Below the pieces are notes generated by a model that saw nothing but the letters and a program-made list of their open reading frames with translations, was not told the origin of the DNA and searched no databases. From NCBI GenBank assembly GCA_015039465.1, contig MU130036.1, positions 151,905 through 215,904 of the forward strand: a stretch of DNA of 64,000 nt. The letters run 5' to 3'. Made by a program: the position numbers and the translations under genes. This document shows, in pieces, positions 33,936 through 44,447 of this stretch (positions within the stretch are counted from its first letter, which is position 1; each line of letters starts with the position of its first letter). This DNA comes from Phlegmacium glaucopus. Lineage: Eukaryota; Basidiomycota; Agaricomycetes; Agaricales; Cortinariaceae.

Positions 33936-34650
33936 AATACAGGGAGTGGGGGTATTTGTGAAACCGGAGCCTGTGTGTAGTGAATAAGGCGTCCTGCGTC
34001 TGGATCCAGCCGACAGGTAAAGCGAATTGATAGGCAAGTAGTTCGTCGAGAATAATATAACCCAGTCTGATCGTAGACCTGAGCGTACTTGCGGGAGACA
34101 GTGAATGGGTTTGGGTTAAATGACGAGGGTTGACGTTCTTGGATATATCTGAAAGGGAAAGGTCAGTCAGTCAAATGGAGCGGGGTAAGGAAGGAAGTCA
34201 CCATACAAGCACGGAAAGGCAAAATCCCAGCTCAGAGGTATCAAGAACACAATTTGACGATGTCGCCAAGTGTGCGAAGTTGCCATGTTAGAAAAGAAAG
34301 GGGTATAGTCAATACCTATGACGCATGGCTGGTGAGTGTTTCGAAGCGCAAGTCGACCTCCAGTGTATCGTGTGGCTAGAGAGATGTATAGACGTTGAGT
34401 TAAAAATCGGAATCTGGAGGTTAGAACAAACACTGACGGCCATTGTTCATGTGACTTTTATGCTTTTGAGCCATTTAGTCGCCCCGTAGATAGGTCCTCG
34501 TCGTCAGATCTGAATGGTTCGGGCCAGCTCTAAAAGATAAAACAAAAATGTTAGATCACAGAATGATATCAGACAGGTGAAAGAAGGAGTAAAAAAGGAA
34601 CGGGTGTAAGTATTGTATCGAGCAAGAAGCTCAATAAAAAGGTGCCTAAA
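33936..34650 (-). repeat. Left arm of ~0.7-kb inverted repeat
   Basis: Reverse complement of 42530-43200 with only scattered differences. Shared landmarks are TTTCACCTGTCT, AGATCTGACGA, CACTGGAGGTCGACTTGCGC, ACCTCTGAGCTGGGATTTTG and TGTCGGCTGGATCCAGA. One frame (ending LDELLAYQFALPVGWIQTQD) looks like a decayed membrane-protein exon. I do not recognise it. Confidence 0.75.
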
Positions 34651-34770
34651 AAGAAAGGCAAGTTCGTGAAGGAGCAATGATTAGTGGTACGAAAAGATAT
34701 GATGCGTCTGGAATTGAAATGGACCTAGTGATGTACCAGCCAAGCTTGTGGATTTCGCATTCCTTAGAAA

Positions 34771-35097
34771 ATGCCCCGGGTGTCATCTACTTCATCCCAG
34801 AAAATAAATGCAACCCCCAAACGGCCTGCGTATCGACATAAAATCCTTGTTCTTGTGGGCGACGATATCGCAAAAACAGGGATGCAGGCCCTGCCCCAGA
34901 ATCCTTACTGTTCAGCCGTATTTTTATACCCTCCCAGCAGTCTCAGTGGTAGCCAAGAAATACAGTATGTTCGGAGATTCACACGTCTGAGTAGCGCAAA
35001 AAGAAGATATAGGCCAAGGCCTAGGTTCGAAGAAATCGTTGTTTACCAGATGTTTGCGTATGCAAGGCATTGTTGTGCTAATGATGGTTCTTTGTAA
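34771..35097 (+). pseudogene. Fragment of family X exon 4
   Basis: KINATPKRP...ILVLVGDDIAKTGMQALP aligns with the exon 4 segment NINATPEQP...FIFVGNDTAKRGLKAAP of the copy at 9687. Upstream exons are absent. It lies just inside the left inverted-repeat arm. Confidence 0.55.
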
Positions 35098-35397
35098 CAA
35101 TGCAATTTTTGTCGAAGCCAGGTTTTGAGCGAGGCTCTCACGATCTTGAACTGGTGCACATTATTATATGAATTTCGTGAGTCGTCCGTTTTCGCGAGTG
35201 GATGGGGAGAATTTCTTAAGCCTATCACCCCAGAAAATGGATGGGGACGCTACTCAGACCGTGTAATGAAAGGCTCAATTGAATGTGAATGAGGGCAGAG
35301 TAAAAGCTTGATGCCCAAGTAGGATTGAAAGACAATTTGGGGCTTATGGAAGGAGTCGGATTGCCCACCAGTGCACCAACTTTCGTCTCTGATTATC

Positions 35398-35980
35398 ATG
35401 AAATATCCAGCGATCACTGCTCTCACTGCATCTCTTGTCTTCCTCTCGTACGCCCTTGCGAATCCTCTCAGCCTCAGGTTGAAAATCTAGCTTGTTCGTT
35501 TCAAATCTCTATCACGCTCCAATTTTTATTCTTGAACGATATTATCGTGCCCCATCCAGGAGATGGAAGACAAATCTACGGAAGAGGAAGATTATGCTCC
35601 TCAACCTCCGAGACCAAGTCCCAAGGCCAAGCGCAGATATTACAGTCCATCAAATTGTCCACCTCATGATGTGGACCGGGATACTTCGACGGTACACATT
35701 CAAGGCCTCAGGGCGCATCAAACTCACCTATAGGCTGACCAGCCGGGCACTGCCCACATCACGCTTCATATGTGGGTATCCCTTTTCAAGTTCTGACAGG
35801 ACCGCATCAGACTCACATATTGGTAATAGCAATTCCGTGAATCGTAAGTGAATCGTGATGTTACACGTTTATGAAACTCAGGACAGTGGTTGACTATGGA
35901 TTTCACAGGCGCTCCTCGTGCTTGTACCGAGCGGACACGGGAAAATAACCATAGCGAGGATTGCGGAGTGTGCCTACTTT
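35398..35980 (+). CDS. Small secreted protein candidate, splicing ambiguous
   Basis: The ATG at 35398 starts a clear signal peptide, MKYPAITALTASLVFLSYALA, then NPLSL and a donor at 35478. The acceptor CATCCAG at 35559 allows two readings. One keeps an open frame through 35848, then uses GTAAGT (donor 35849) and acceptor CACAG to end DCGVCLL at about 35980. The other gives a proline-rich acidic exon (STEEEDYAPQPPRPSPKAKR) but does not connect in phase. The first model is consistent in phase throughout. No family is recognised. A near-repeat of CGCATCAAACTCACCTAT and CGCATCAGACTCACATAT lies inside. It might be a decayed effector-like gene. Confidence 0.4.
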
Positions 35981-36820
35981 GAGCACGCTTCACATGCGCT
36001 ACCGACCGGCGATGCCACGAAAGAACCCTAGGCAGAACCAGACCAGTATTTGGCTTGCAGTCATACGATAGCGGTGTCGTTGACTACTTTTATTAGAAGC
36101 TTCGTTTGTGACCGTGCATAGGTGATGAGTCTGAACGCTAGATGGTAAGAGCTTTTTACTATAGAAGTCTGACGTATTTGACGTCATGCGCACATGTCAA
36201 GGCTTGATTCAAAGTTACCACATTCTCGTGTATTCGTGCACAACTAGCTACCCTTCTTCGCCGCCCTCAAAATGTACTGTATCCTATCAAAGTTCCACGC
36301 AAGCCCTAACTACCACCACTGGTGTCTGTCAATACCACAATCACCACACGCCGGACTCCTACTCCAAAGAAGTTGATCGCACACCCCCCAAGCGATCAGA
36401 AAATCCATCGAGTTGATCTGGAGTCAGACCTCGTTCAAAAACCATACGAGGCACCTTCGGGAATCAGGAGAATGGAGCCGTACAACAAGACGAGTATCGG
36501 AGTGTAAGGAGAGAAGCAGCCATATGCGCCAAAAGGAGGTGAAAACAACAGTCGTTATGGTGCGGGAAAGTCCTTGGCTGAAGATAAGGGACCAGAGACG
36601 AGTAGAAGTGATGAAGGACCGGATCGAAAATTGAGTCATGGTCGGCGAGGATAACAGTCATTCAAATCTTATCTTCGTTTCTTGGTATTAAAAGGCTGAT
36701 CTTATCAACTATCAGGGAAGAAAAGATGGCTCATTTTTTATTCTTTATTCTTTATTTTTTTTGGTGGAGCGTTTGAGTAGTTATATAACTAAATAACCAC
36801 CTGCTAGTGTGCGACTTCAG
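35981..36820. other. Spacer with short frames
   Basis: Overlapping short frames at 36186-36640 are rich in Thr, Pro and His, but no start, signal or splice pattern supports one. Nothing recognised. Confidence 0.35.
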
Positions 36821-36930
36821 GCCCGCTGAACAACATATTCATATCAGACCTGAACAATGAGTCGATCTCGGGATGGTCGTAGCTACAGCCGGAAGGATAG
36901 GTTGTTGACCATCATAGCTGCTTCGAGATA
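36821..36930. other. Empty-site paralogue of the palindromic element insertion
   Basis: AACAACATATTCATATCAG...GAGTCGATCTCGGGATGG is shared with 57305-57352. The sequence then continues directly (CGTAGCTACAGCCGG), where at 57360 a 386-bp element is inserted. It therefore records the pre-insertion state of that repeat. Confidence 0.75.
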
Positions 36931-36989
36931 TATCTCAAACTTGTCCGCATCGGTCAGAGTACCATCCTCGAAAACAATACAAAAACAAG

Positions 36990-37480
36990 CAATGGATCGA
37001 AAATAAATTGTATCTCCTACTAGCTTAAAACCTTCTTGGTGACGCTAAATCAAATCTGCCGAATGCATCATGCTGGAACGTCCACTGAGACGAACCACGC
37101 TTATATAGATATTGAACTGAAGGAATCATACTTGATGTACGCTCAGAGAGCGAGTCGTAGTTGCAGGATGGGCTTGGGAGTCATTTGGGGCCTGATTTTG
37201 TAGAATCGGGACTCGGAGCACTAGTCATCGATTCATCAAAGATAAGAAGAATCATACACATAAGACCCTAGGGCCCTAGGTCTTAGGGTACAGGCCAGGT
37301 GACGCGGCAAGGGTTCATCATGCTGTGGTGGTTCAAGTTCACTGTCATTACATAATATTGATGATAAGTGTCCACGAAGTGACTTGACAATGGGTTCCCA
37401 AAAAGGCAATATCACTCCAAGTCGCGACTGGCCGCTCGCGCCAGCTGCAACAAAGGCAATATCTATCTCCTTAGTATAAT
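36990..37480. repeat. Interspersed repeat R, long form
   Basis: Matches 43205-43690 closely and 57925-58200 partly. It contains the palindrome AGACCCTAGGGCCCTAGGTCT at about 37264. Confidence 0.7.
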
Positions 37481-37496
37481 TCATAATTAAATTGCG

Positions 37497-37710
37497 TCTT
37501 CATATACTCATTTCAATGTCTTCAGCATCTTCTCTCCCACCCACTTTCTTCTTTTTACACTGCCCTACCATATCCGAGTTGTAAAAGGCCTTCAAAAGCT
37601 GTTAGAGCGCAAGGAAATATCTCAAAGCAACAATTGATAACAATGTTTTCGCGTCATCTATTTGTAAACCTGTTCAGGATCATTCATCTTCCACCGAATA
37701 CTGATGAGGT
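37497..37710. repeat. Direct repeat flanking the 7TM gene (left)
   Basis: Shares TGTCTTCAGCATCTTCTCTC, GTAAAAGGCCTTCAAAAG and TGTTAGAGCG with 39685-39905. Confidence 0.6.
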
Positions 37711-38067
37711 GGAGATGGTGGCAGTGTTTATCAGTGTGTCAATCATCAGAAAAGCGAGTGAACAGAGGTAAGTTGCATAAATTTGATTGATAGATAATCA
37801 CTATGATCATCTTTTGTGACAGATTCCAATGATGGAAGCTACTAGTTGTGAGGCCGCCTTAAAAAAACTCGGTTACGTTACACATGTAACCATTTTCTGC
37901 CTCAAACTCGTTAGTTGCGGCACATTCAGACCTGACCGAAAACCTGATTCTGATTAGACAACAACAGTTTGTCAAGATCATCACGAACTTCAAACTTTAT
38001 CTCAGTGAAATGCTAGACCTCTTATATAAAGCAAAGGTCAGAGGATCATTACAACAGACACGAAGTC
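37711..38067. other. 5' flank of the 7TM gene
   Basis: No coding frame. TATATAAAGC at about 38022 is a plausible TATA element 46 bp before the ATG. Confidence 0.45.
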
Positions 38068-39397
38068 ATGAAGCTAACTAATCCAGACTTTGGCTTTCTT
38101 GGATTATTTCTCGAAGCCCTTCTCTATGGTAGGATATTTCTACAACTTTCACGGCCCATGCTAAAGAAGTATAATATTAACCTGCCATCCCAGGAGCCTA
38201 TTCTGGCATATTCGCCATGTATTTACAAGGAATCTTGAAGAAAGGTACCAACACGAGGAAAAATATCCTTTTCTATGCTCTCTGTGTACTATATGCTCTA
38301 TCTGTTGTTACCATTGTGGCTGATATAGCCAATTTCATATATTCGGTCAGTAACAATTCCATCAGCAACAATAACCATATTTTTTTATGCTTTCAGTTGT
38401 GCAGACCAGGCCTCCCTTGAATCCAATAGCAATACTCCACATAACTTTTATTCAAGCCACATTATATGGTTGCTGTGATTTTCTAGCTCAATCCATTCTA
38501 GTATGTATAAACTACTATGCCTATCACTTATTTTATTCATGCAAATTTTAAAGATCTACCGTTGCTGGATTGTCTGGGGTTGCAATATCCGTGTCGTGAT
38601 CCTTCCTTCAATCTTAGCATCTGTATTCCTAGGTCAGTCAACCTATCTTAATTGACTGGCTAATTCAACTTCCTGCCTCTAGTTATGTGGCTAACAGCTA
38701 CTGGCGTAGTGTCCGTAGGCCAACATATGCTGGTCACACCTTTATGGGGGTATTGGATATCCCTGGCAAGTGGAGCCATGTCCATGGCCGTGAATGCTCT
38801 GGTGACATGCTTAATTGTGTTCAAGATCTTCAAAGTGTACCAAGAAGTCAAGTCTGCCTCGGACGACCAAGGTTTGGGTACCACTGGCGGGAGCAAAATT
38901 CGGACTGTCATGTTCATAGTAATTGAATCTGGCATGGTATTATTTTCAATTCAATTGGTTCGGGTCGTGGCCACCATTCTTCTAACGACGGAAACTGGGG
39001 AGAATGCTTTTACTATGACCATTCCTATCCACCAAATGCTCAATGTGATTACAACATCAGTCACTGTCATTTCTTACTTTACTGATAACATGAGTCTGGC
39101 TAGGGTATAACACCTACAATCATCCTGGTGCGGGTCTCCATGGGATTGTCCTTCCACGATCAGGAATCCATGATAGAATCTGCCATTGGGAGTTTGCACT
39201 TTGTGGCCAACAATCCAAATTCAATATCGGAAACGGAAATGGAAGATGTCGGTATTGTGAATAGAGAAGATGATATTGGCGTTCGACAAAGTGATGATAT
39301 CGAGATGGTAGCGGAAACGGGAGATGTCGGTATTGTGGATAAAGACGATGATATTGGCATTCAAAAAAGTGACGATATCGAGATGGTAGATAGATGA
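38068..39397 (+). CDS. Basidiomycete seven-transmembrane protein, six exons
   Basis: The model joins 38068-38128, 38194-38345, 38405-38500, 38554-38632, 38683-39044 and 39104-39397 (347 aa). Introns are 65, 59, 53, 50 and 59 bp and all phases agree. The third exon needs the acceptor GTGCAG at 38404 rather than the nearer TTTCAG. Hydrophobic segments include FLGLFLEALLYG, ILFYALCVLYALSVVTIVAD, PIAILHITFIQATLYGCCDFLA, VVILPSILASVFLVMWL, YWISLASGAMSMAVNALVTC, MFIVIESGMVLFSIQLVRVV and ITPTIILVRVSMGLSF, giving seven helices. The cytosolic tail is acidic with a two-fold repeat of GIV-DDIG-SDDIEMV. Uncharacterised multi-copy families of this type are common in Agaricomycetes; ligand and role are unknown. 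Confidence 0.82.
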
Positions 39398-39684
39398 TCA
39401 CATAGCGTCCAGAGGCAGCATGCACTGCTAGACCTTGTAGATATGGCACATATGTATAAACTGTCGTCATGGTCGAAAACATCCTGAGTCAACGAGTGCT
39501 CGGCACCTTGATTTGACCTTACACTGCAGTCTATGTCTTATTTCTCCCCTCTTGATTATCTATCAACTACTGTCTCATCTTATACCCTTCTCACCTATCT
39601 ACCTGACCCACCGCTTGTTGTGATGGCGCGTTCACGATTTTGCGCCTAGCAGGATAGCCATCGAGCTTAATATATTTCATATTC
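39398..39684. other. 3' flank, nothing recognised
   Basis: AT-rich spacer between the 7TM gene and the right direct repeat. Confidence 0.35.
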
Positions 39685-39905
39685 AAATTTCGTCTTCGAA
39701 TACTCACTGCATTGTCTTCAGCATCTTCTCTTCCATTCCTTTTATTTTTTTTAGCTTACAGTCGTAAAAGGCCTTCAAAAGATGTTAGAGCGTTGGTAAA
39801 GATCAGTTCCACTCAAAGTAACGATAGACAACCTCATCTCATCCGCAACATCTGTCCAGCATCGTTCACCCCCACCCAAATATTGATGGGGTCGAATCAT
39901 CGGAG
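39685..39905. repeat. Direct repeat flanking the 7TM gene (right)
   Basis: Partner of 37497-37710. The pair brackets the 7TM gene in direct orientation. Confidence 0.6.
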
Positions 39906-40990
39906 AAGCGACTCGGACCGCCGACATTGCAATCCTACCGTAGATCGGTCATTGTTCGAATCTATTGAATGGAGATCAGTTGATGTCGAAGTGAAATGAA
40001 AACAACTCAACAACTCACTTTTCGAATACTTATCTGATCCAATCCAACAACCATCTGGCTGCTACGTGTAACGTCAACAATTGGACCTCTTTCGTCGAAT
40101 CCAAGCGTTCATCAAGTACGGCATCACTCCTTCGCAAGGCTATTCATCGATTCCCAGATGGATGATTTCATCATGACGAGATTATATATCATAAGTCCAC
40201 GGACAAACCTTCTTGAAACCAAAATGAGAAAACACGATATTCATCCAAACAAACAAAGGAATGAGATGAAGTTTTTTTTCATCAGCGCGTTTCTATCTGT
40301 CAATGACATCACGATAGTTAATCACTTGAGCCGCAGTTTCTAATGAGAGAGATGAAGTTGCGCAAATTCTGTCTGAAATGAATGGCGTTGGTGACCTTGA
40401 ACTTGAAGAAATACGAAGTTTCTGTCTTTTCGGAAGTCCTACTAGTAAATTTACAATGAGTACCGGAAAGAGTTGAATAAAAGGAAGTGGCTAGAACCTG
40501 ACAGGATATCCTCTTGGACGCTCCTCAGATCGATATCGTTGGTAGAAGGCGAGGTGTCTTTGGATGTCATTCTGCAGGAAAGATAGGATTTCCACAGGCA
40601 GATGGGATGAGAGAAATTAATCGCAGAAACAATCTTATAAACTTTGAATACTGTAAAGACCCTCCATATGGCTCAAGAACGGAGAACCACAGGAAACTGT
40701 TATCATGAAGGAAAAGCAACGGCGTAAGTGAGAATTTAATCACGCAGATGATCCGCAACCAGAGCAGCCTTATACGTTCAAAACGTCATAAGGTGAGATA
40801 CCCAATGATAACGAGAGATGTGCAAACTTTTTATTATAAAGCTGAGTGTATGAAGAATCGAAACCCAATTCGAAAGGTAGTAAAACTGACATTGACTGTT
40901 GTCAGTAAGTATAGGAACTAGATAGACCTGTTAACACATTGATAAGGCCGCATCCCCAACGTTCCTGTGAAGATAAGATTTGAGCTCAAG
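39906..40990. other. Spacer, nothing recognised
   Basis: Short frames only; no repeat of the array detected. Confidence 0.35.
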
Positions 40991-42060
40991 ACTTAAAAAT
41001 ATGAAGGCTATCAAACGAATTGAAATAAAACTGAACAACAGAATACCGAAATACCCTCTGATAGCCCTTGAATCATCGCGCAGATCCACGTCCTCGCCTT
41101 CCAAAAAGTCATCTGAACCAGTGCGTTCATGCCTATACCTTGTATGGCGGAATTCGTGTATCATCCCTTTGGTATGCATCGATACGGTAGCTGTATAGAT
41201 GTGCGCCAACACATTTCCTTGTCGCCAGGTTCTTCAGGCGGTGATAGATAGTCGCCACCATGAGGCCAAACAATGGGTCTAAGGAAGGAACTTTGGAGTT
41301 CGCGGACCTTTGCACCCTATAAGCAATGTGTTGCATAGAATCTGGACGAGACAGATTCAACAAAGTCGCAGTCAGCCAGAGAGGATTCGACGATTTCGCG
41401 GCCAATTCTTAGAACCGAGTCAACAATCAATAGCATGTTGTGAACGACCAAACCCACGTACATGCCACGAATGCCATCGTCGACGGTTGGCTATTGAAGA
41501 TTGATATTACGGAACTGCAGGTACAGAAGGTGCAATGAAGCCAAGAGAGACTCGTGAAACCATTAGTAATTGAATCAAATAATGAGTGCCGGTTCAACCC
41601 AACCCCAGCATGGCCGCCAATCTTCAACGATTTCGCTGAGAGCTTTGAATTTCGTAGGAAGAACACCTAGTTGACAAGCTGAACATCTAAGGTCACAATA
41701 GCGCCTCCCATGGTTGCAATTGGAAAATTAATTTGACAGGGTTGGACGGAGTTCTGCAGTGATTTCACGTGTACTTAAAGTGGATTCTTGTAGAAATCGA
41801 CGAGCTTCCAAAGGATCCTTTGTATGCATCGCATAGGCGTACGTGAAACGATGATTTGAGGCAACCACGGACTTGGAGCCTCCGCGTCAGTAACTGGGAG
41901 GCTAGATATGAAATATCCACGGACAGAGGTTCGAAATAGTATAAGCGTGTACCTCAAGGAGAGATAATACCGAAGGCTTCGTTTTGATTAATGAGTGAAG
42001 ATCGGAGCCAAAGCTTCCTCGCCGCATGTTACCGAGAGCCAAAGTTCAAGACAGTAAAAC
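40991..42060 (-). pseudogene. Decayed multi-exon gene, unidentified
   Basis: The minus strand carries scattered coding-like stretches in different frames. An ATG near 42028 gives MRRGSFGSDLHSLIKTKPS with a following GTACAC...TCTAG intron and SQLLTRRLQVRGCLKSSFH. Other stretches are EARRFLQESTLSTREITAEL, then LIVDSVLRIGREIVESSLAD and PHGGDYLSPPEEPGDKEMCW. Stops and frame changes between them prevent a single model. They look like remnants of one or two conserved proteins that I cannot name. Confidence 0.35.
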
Positions 42061-42118
42061 GTATATCTTTTCAAGTTGGAATGCTTGTCATACGCGTTGA
42101 ACATTGAACGCTGAAACT

Positions 42119-42448
42119 TCATAGGCCAAGAATGTCAGAATCAGTCCCATACCACGAAGAAAGGCGAACCTTTATCTCGGAGCTCACATAGATATTATCG
42201 CCTCTATCCAGCCTCTCCTTGTCCGTCGCACCCTTCCTCTCGTAGACTTCGACCTTTACAATCATCTTCCACGGCAACAACACTTGCCCGACAAATCTCT
42301 CATTCTCATTGAGCTTCACCCTTTGCCCCGGACCTTGAAAGATACGGTATCGTTCAGCGTTTATGAGGATTATGTTGAGAGGTTTATCTGTGCCTGCGAA
42401 AGTACCTAAGAAGATGCAGCTGTCTATGGGCCAACTTCCGCTGGGTTT
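42119..42448 (-). pseudogene. NAA38/LSMD1-like Sm-fold fragment
   Basis: The minus strand encodes FLGTFAGTDKPLNIILINAE, then RFVGQVLLPWKMIVKVEVYE and a polar tail. This is the Sm-like core of the NatC N-terminal acetyltransferase auxiliary subunit NAA38 (LSMD1). The frame begins after a possible acceptor (TTTCAAACCCAG) at about 42445. No first exon with a start codon is visible before the right inverted-repeat arm starts at about 42530. The usual Sm1 strand upstream (DGR-type) is replaced by SGSWPIDSC. It is probably 5'-truncated by the rearrangement, though an upstream exon beyond the repeat cannot be excluded. Confidence 0.6.
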
Positions 42449-42529
42449 GAAATAAAATTAGTATACAAAGTTCGAGATCCGAAGGCTATAGAAGGCTATT
42501 CAGAAGCCAACCCGTTCCCCCCTTCCTTT

Positions 42530-43200
42530 CTTGATACAATACCTACATCTCTTCCTTTTTTTTACTCCTTCTTTCACCTGTCTAATATCAGTCTGTTATC
42601 TGCCATTTTTGTTTTATCTCTTAGAGCTGGCCTGAACCAATCAGATCTGACGATGAGGACCTATCTACGGGGTGACTAAATGGCTCAAAAGCATAAAAGT
42701 CACATGAACGATGGTTTTTGTTCTGATTTCCAGATTCTGATTTTTTAACTCAACGTCTATACATCTTTCTAGCTACACGATACACTGGAGGTCGACTTGC
42801 GCTTCGAAACACTCACCAATGCGTCATAGGTATTGACTATACGCCCTTCTTTTCTAACATGGCAACTTTCGCACACTTGGCGACATCGTCAAATTGTGTT
42901 CTTGATACCTCTGAGCTGGGATTTTGCCTTTCCGTGCTTGTATGGTGACTTCCTTCCTTACCCAGCTCCGTTTGACTGACTGACCTTTCCCTTTCAGATC
43001 TATCCAAAAACGTCAACCCTAGTCATTTAACCCAAACCCATTCACTGTCTCCCACAACTACGCTCAGGTTATCTACGATCAGACTGGGTTATATCATTCT
43101 CGATGAACTACGTGCCTATCAATTTGCTTTACCTGTCGGCTGGATCCAGATGCAGGACGCCTTATTCACTACACTGTCTACACATAGGCTCCGGTTTCAC
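42530..43200 (+). repeat. Right arm of ~0.7-kb inverted repeat
   Basis: Inverted partner of 33936-34650. Small indels differ between arms, for example an extra ATGGTTTTTG region here and an extra CTGTCTACACATAGG near the inner end. Confidence 0.75.
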
Positions 43201-43204
43201 AAAT

Positions 43205-43770
43205 ACATTGTATCCCCTACTAGCTTACAACCTTCTTGGTGACGCCAAATCAAATCTGCCAAATGCATCGTGCCGGAACGTCCACTGAGACGAGCCACGC
43301 TTATATAGATATTGAGCCGAAGGAATCATACTTGATGTACGCTCAGAGAGCGAGTCGTAGTTGCAGGATGGGCTTGGGAGTCATTCGGGGCCTGATTTTG
43401 TAGAATTGGGATTCGGAGCACTAGTCATCGATTCATCAAAGATAAGAAGAATCATACACATAAGACCCTAGGGCCCTAGGTCTTAGGGTACGGGCCAGGT
43501 GACGCGGCAAGGGTTCATCATGCTGTGGTGGTTCAAGTTCACTGTCATTACATAATATTGATGATAAGTGTCAACGAAGTGACCTTGACAATGGGTTCCC
43601 AAAAAGGCAATATCACTCCAAGTCGCGACTGGCCGCTCGCGCCAGCTGCAACAAAGGCAATATCTATCTCCTGGAAGGGACGCGCACGCGTAAGAAAGGT
43701 GTATTGTTGTTCGATTTGAAGGTCCAAGTCGTCTCAGCCTTCCTGTTTCCATAATACAAGTGTTTGACAG
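43205..43770. repeat. Interspersed repeat R, long form
   Basis: Close match to 36990-37480 and then the 3' part (GGTGTATTGTTGTTC...GTGTTTGACAGT). It joins directly into module copy 3. Confidence 0.7.
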
Positions 43771-43779
43771 TTTTCCTTA

Positions 43780-44447
43780 GTACCTGCTTTCGACCCTGAA
43801 ACCCTGAATTTCCTGATGCGCCTGCAGCCAAATCCATATGCCTCACATTCAATGGTATTGGTCGGAATAACGAGCGAGCTTTGAGGACAAGATGATTGGA
43901 TTATTTTGAGGTTATACGTGAAACCGTAGGTGTACATCAATCCACCAATAATACTTAACCGTCGTCCCAGCGACGCTGGGTACCCCTTTCGGTGCCTTTA
44001 AATATTGTGAGTAGCTTTCATTTGCCTTGCAAACAAAATTGTGATTCCGTCACATTTAGAGACATAGGTGGGGAAAATTCATAGCCAAATACAAAGACCT
44101 CGGTGGCTAATGATAAATATAGGTGACAGATGATTTGCCAACGGGATACTATGGTTGACCTTGATCTTTGGACTGAAAAAACCCAACTATCAGAGAGGTG
44201 CATGGGGATGGACCAAAAAGGCCGAGTTTAGTGCAATTTCAATCGATGATTTGGCTTCAGGAAGCTTAGAAGACATAGCCTAGGGAAAATGGGCCACCTT
44301 TGTAGATGCGTCCCCGTTTTTGTCACGTTATGCGCAAGGCGTGATATTTCAGGCCACACTCTCCGTCCTCATTTCCTCCTTCCAACCGCCACATAATTTT
44401 TCCATGTTTTTTTATTTTTTTGTCAACTAAGATCTCGTATCCACATC
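43780..44447. other. Conserved X upstream region
   Basis: Probable promoter of the intact X gene; no coding frame. Confidence 0.45.

Noticed and set aside
35940..35980. Possible CAAX pheromone precursor end (DCGVCLL)
   Set aside because: The cysteine is not at position -4 from the stop, and no pheromone-receptor gene is recognised nearby; the 7TM protein at 38068 does not look like a STE3 receptor.
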